A model generated the notes under the pieces. That model searched no databases. It was not told where the DNA came from and was given only the letters and a program-made list of their open reading frames with translations. The translations under genes were made by a program, and so were the position numbers. A stretch of DNA of 64,000 bases from Saururus chinensis (Eukaryota > Streptophyta > Magnoliopsida > Piperales > Saururaceae): positions 41,643,644 to 41,707,643 of the forward strand of contig CP141142.1 in the NCBI GenBank assembly GCA_035235625.1, given 5' to 3'. The stretch's first letter is position 1, and each line of letters starts with the position of its first letter. Shown in pieces: positions 61,079 through 64,000 of this stretch.

Positions 61079-64000
61079 TGTAACGCCCGAGATTTTTCAT
61101 CCCTTTTTCTTAACACTCAAAGAAAATTTTTTTATACGATAAATCGGAGTCAAAATGACAAAATCAAAACCTGTATAAATAGTTTATAATTTAAAACATC
61201 ATATGGTTAAACATCGTACCGCCAAATCAAATATCCTCAAGCATTACTCAAAAACAAACGTACAACTACATTACCATGATCATAGATTTTTAAATACAAA
61301 TAACTCCCAGGCGTCCCCGAGTACAAGTCCCATAAACAGTCTACTATCTGATCCAAATTAAAAATCTAGAAGGTATAAACACTTAAATATCACCAAATAT
61401 ATCAGATCGTGGCACCAACCATACTCTCAATGAGTCAAATATACTTGAGTCGAGAGGGAAACAATCCACCGCAGAAGCGAGCGTCCATCTCCAGGAGCTC
61501 ACCAGCACAACCTGTAAAAGCCTCCTGAACAACGGGGCTAAAAGAAGTAGGGTGAGTATTTTCATACTCAGTAGGGGAAATCCTAAACGGTGAACTCAAT
61601 AAGTTCATAAATACATGCATCATGCAACCCAATCATGAAGCAATTAACATATAACAATCGTATACATAGGCATAAAAACACACATAGCACACCATCAAAC
61701 CAAACTTACACAAACACCCTTAACCAGGGTCTTACAACTTCCTCGTACCATCATACACGTACTCAACACCTTACACATACTCTTACAATCATACTTGTAC
61801 AATCTTACACTTACAGTTCTTATCAGAATCATATAATTATAAATGTGCTCAGAATCGTACACTTATTGTCTTACTCAAAAACTTACACTTACAGTCTTAC
61901 TCAGAGTCATCATCTCACAATCGTACTCAAATTCATACTCATACTCACACAACTTACACATACTTGTACGACCTTACTCGTACAATCATACGCTTACACA
62001 TAAATGTATTCTTACATCTTCCTTACGAGCTTACACTTATACTTACTCTGGATCTTACACATATAACTTACTCAGAATCTGAAGCATACAACATAATCTC
62101 ACTATCGTACACATACTACCGACAACTAAAGCCCATTACAATTAACAAGCTCCAACATCGGAAAGGAAGAGAATGCCACAAGGGCGTCACCTTAACCTTC
62201 GGGGAGCAACTAGATGCCAAGGACATTTTCGAAGGCAAGGCACACCTATGCTCATGGGGCACAGGATCAAATAGGTAAGAGTAGATCCATTATACTACTT
62301 ACCTAAGCACGCAAATACCCACTCTCTGGGGCCATACAATGCCAATAAGGGCCATACAGTGCCAACTAAGAGCAGAAAATATATAGTGTCACTCTAGGGC
62401 AATAATCTTACAATGCCACTCTTGGGCAGAACATACAATGTCATCTAGGTAGAAACATACAGAGCGCACGAAGGGCGGAAACTTACAGCGCTCTCAACAG
62501 AGCATCAAACGTTTGGGCTTAATACAACACATAGACCAAGTCAAAGCATACATTGCTCTCAACAGAGCATCAGACGTCTGGTGCACTATATAGCACACAG
62601 ACAATATCCCGCAGGAATAACTACCATGGCAAGACACAAGAAATGCTCAGCCGATTCATTATAGGCTAGCTCAAACACGGAACTTAATCCGTCGAACCCT
62701 CAGGTCTCAAACTCACAACGCTATTATTAGTTTTCTCATAATTCAAGTTTGAATTAAGTATATTATGCAATACAATTATGCCAAACTAACTCACAGTCCT
62801 TGACTGATCAAAACAAAGCTGAGCCCGATCAAAACCCTAGTTCGTCGGGGCAGCAGACTTCACTTACCCGTCCAAGTCACAACATGGCTCACCGTACACA
62901 GATCCTTACGTAATCATACATCCTCTGGCATCCACCATACGGTCAAAAGATCTTGCTTACATTGTCAAATTGGAGCTCCTCACAGCAGATCCCTGTTATC
63001 ATCCTGTTACTTAATTCCTCACTCATTATACTCACTTTTCACTTCATAATTTATACGTTATGCTTGTACAATTATGCACACTCTTACCGTCTAACAAACC
63101 CCACATCTGGCTTCAAGCCTAAGTTCTCTTACTTACAGAAACCAACCCCTGACTTTGCTCCACACCAAACCGATCCAATCCGCTCCATTCTTCGTCTGTC
63201 ATACTTACGTTTGTCGTCTTCTATCACACGCTTACCTATCCACATCCCATCCACGTCAGACTCCATACTAAAAACCTTACCACTTCTTACCATCCATCAC
63301 CCATACCTCTGCCCTCACACAATCCATGCACAAAACGAACTCGCGATCGCTAGTCATCACTAGCAAGTCCATAAAACACATACATAGGATACTTACAGAT
63401 TTGCTAGTCATCGCTAGCGCATACATATTCCACATCCATAGAATGTGCATACAACTCATACATATAAATCATACTTAGCACACGTATTACACATGCATCA
63501 ACATACTTACAGTTCATATGCATGCCATATGCATCTAAACATACCATATAATCATGCTTATATGCACATAATGGAATTCCTAGCATGCTACTACTCATTC
63601 AAGCATGCTATCATGAATTTACGAGTTCAAAGTTCCCTACCTCGTAATCATGACGTTTGATGGCGAGCACACGACGGTCACGGCGTTGGTGGCAGTCAAA
63701 ACCATTGCCTAGCTGAGAGAGCTGCTGTCCTGAGGGTTTAGGAAGTGTCAGAACTACACACGGCCAAAAGGGATGTCAAATTTAATGCGATAAAATCCAC
63801 GATCCACGGCGGCACACTAGAGGCGGCCGGGAGAAAGATCATGCCAACAAGTGGCAGGTGCGATCGAAAGGCAGAGTTTACTCACTAAAATTCGACCGAG
63901 AGTTGAACAATACCCAACTGGTTACAAAATGTAAAAATCGGCAGTGGACAACATCCAACAGCATCGATTTCTTGTTTACAAGGGCACACATATGGGCAGA
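61079..64000 (-). mobile_element. Long LTR, family D, running off the window
   Basis: It starts TGTAACGCCCGAG directly inside the family A fragment. The minus-strand end would read CTCGGGCGTTACA, typical of plant gypsy LTRs. At least 2.9 kb is present with no coding sequence. It contains a CTTAC-rich low-complexity tract and a stretch of CATACA(A/G)TGCCA and CTCAACAGAGCATCA repeats (about 62330-62580). The far end and target duplication are outside the window. Confidence 0.65.
61690..62105. repeat. CTTACAC/TACTCA-rich low-complexity tract
   Basis: Irregular repeats of CTTACACTTACAGT, CTTACTCAGA and CGTACTC run for about 400 bases, roughly 0.6-1.0 kb from the LTR end, the same relative place as the minisatellites in family A LTRs. 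They create spurious open frames. Confidence 0.75.

Noticed and set aside
61635-62278. Thr/Tyr/Ser-rich open frames
   Set aside because: They come from CTTACAC-type low-complexity sequence within an LTR.

Overview
The window is nuclear DNA from a flowering plant with a large, transposon-rich genome. The evidence is spliced plant genes with GT-AG introns, a P-class pentatricopeptide repeat (PPR) gene, and several layers of LTR retrotransposon remains, with hAT and Stowaway MITEs, an L1-type LINE and tRNA-like SINEs. The species cannot be fixed from the sequence.

Four host genes look intact. (1) A single-exon PPR gene (7766-9217, +), probably for an organelle RNA-binding protein. (2) A small GC-rich gene for a four-helix membrane protein of unknown function (12774-13361, -). 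(3) A seven-exon nucleotide-sugar transporter of the UDP-xylose transporter (UXT) group (21074-23156, +). (4) A twelve-exon tyrosylprotein sulfotransferase gene, TPST (37003-47150, +), with a TATA box near 35450 and a probable leader intron. I rebuilt both spliced genes exon by exon; the frame stays open through 345 and 497 codons. Just downstream of the PPR gene is a decayed, intron-containing remnant of a class VIII myosin gene (9587-10912). UXT and TPST products both act in the Golgi, but nothing suggests that the genes are functionally linked here.

Layout: 1-1417 is the end of a plus-strand LTR; 2646-5961 is a long solo LTR; 7-11 kb holds the PPR gene and myosin pseudogene; 12.7-13.5 kb holds the membrane-protein gene; 14257-17897 is a solo LTR with a perfect 5-base target duplication; 18.7-19.3 kb holds Stowaway pieces; 21-23 kb is UXT, followed by a 967-base hAT element with a perfect 8-base duplication; 25-30 kb has no recognisable gene and holds a tandem array with a ~140-base unit; 30172-33270 is a 5'-truncated LINE; 33-35 kb holds MITE and SINE-like pieces; 35.4-47.2 kb is TPST; 47.7-64 kb is a retrotransposon nest.

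That nest is four deep. An old antisense Copia fossil is split by a Gypsy element, which is split by a solo LTR, which is split by another solo LTR of the same family as 2646-5961. All five long LTRs whose starts or ends could be oriented by their promoter and terminal sequences lie on the minus strand.

The most interesting host-gene features are in TPST exon 5. A 146-base tandem duplication has copied its 3' splice site, leaving a decoy exon upstream, and a 33-base in-frame tandem repeat has added 11 residues to the protein. I found no convincing new multi-gene system.
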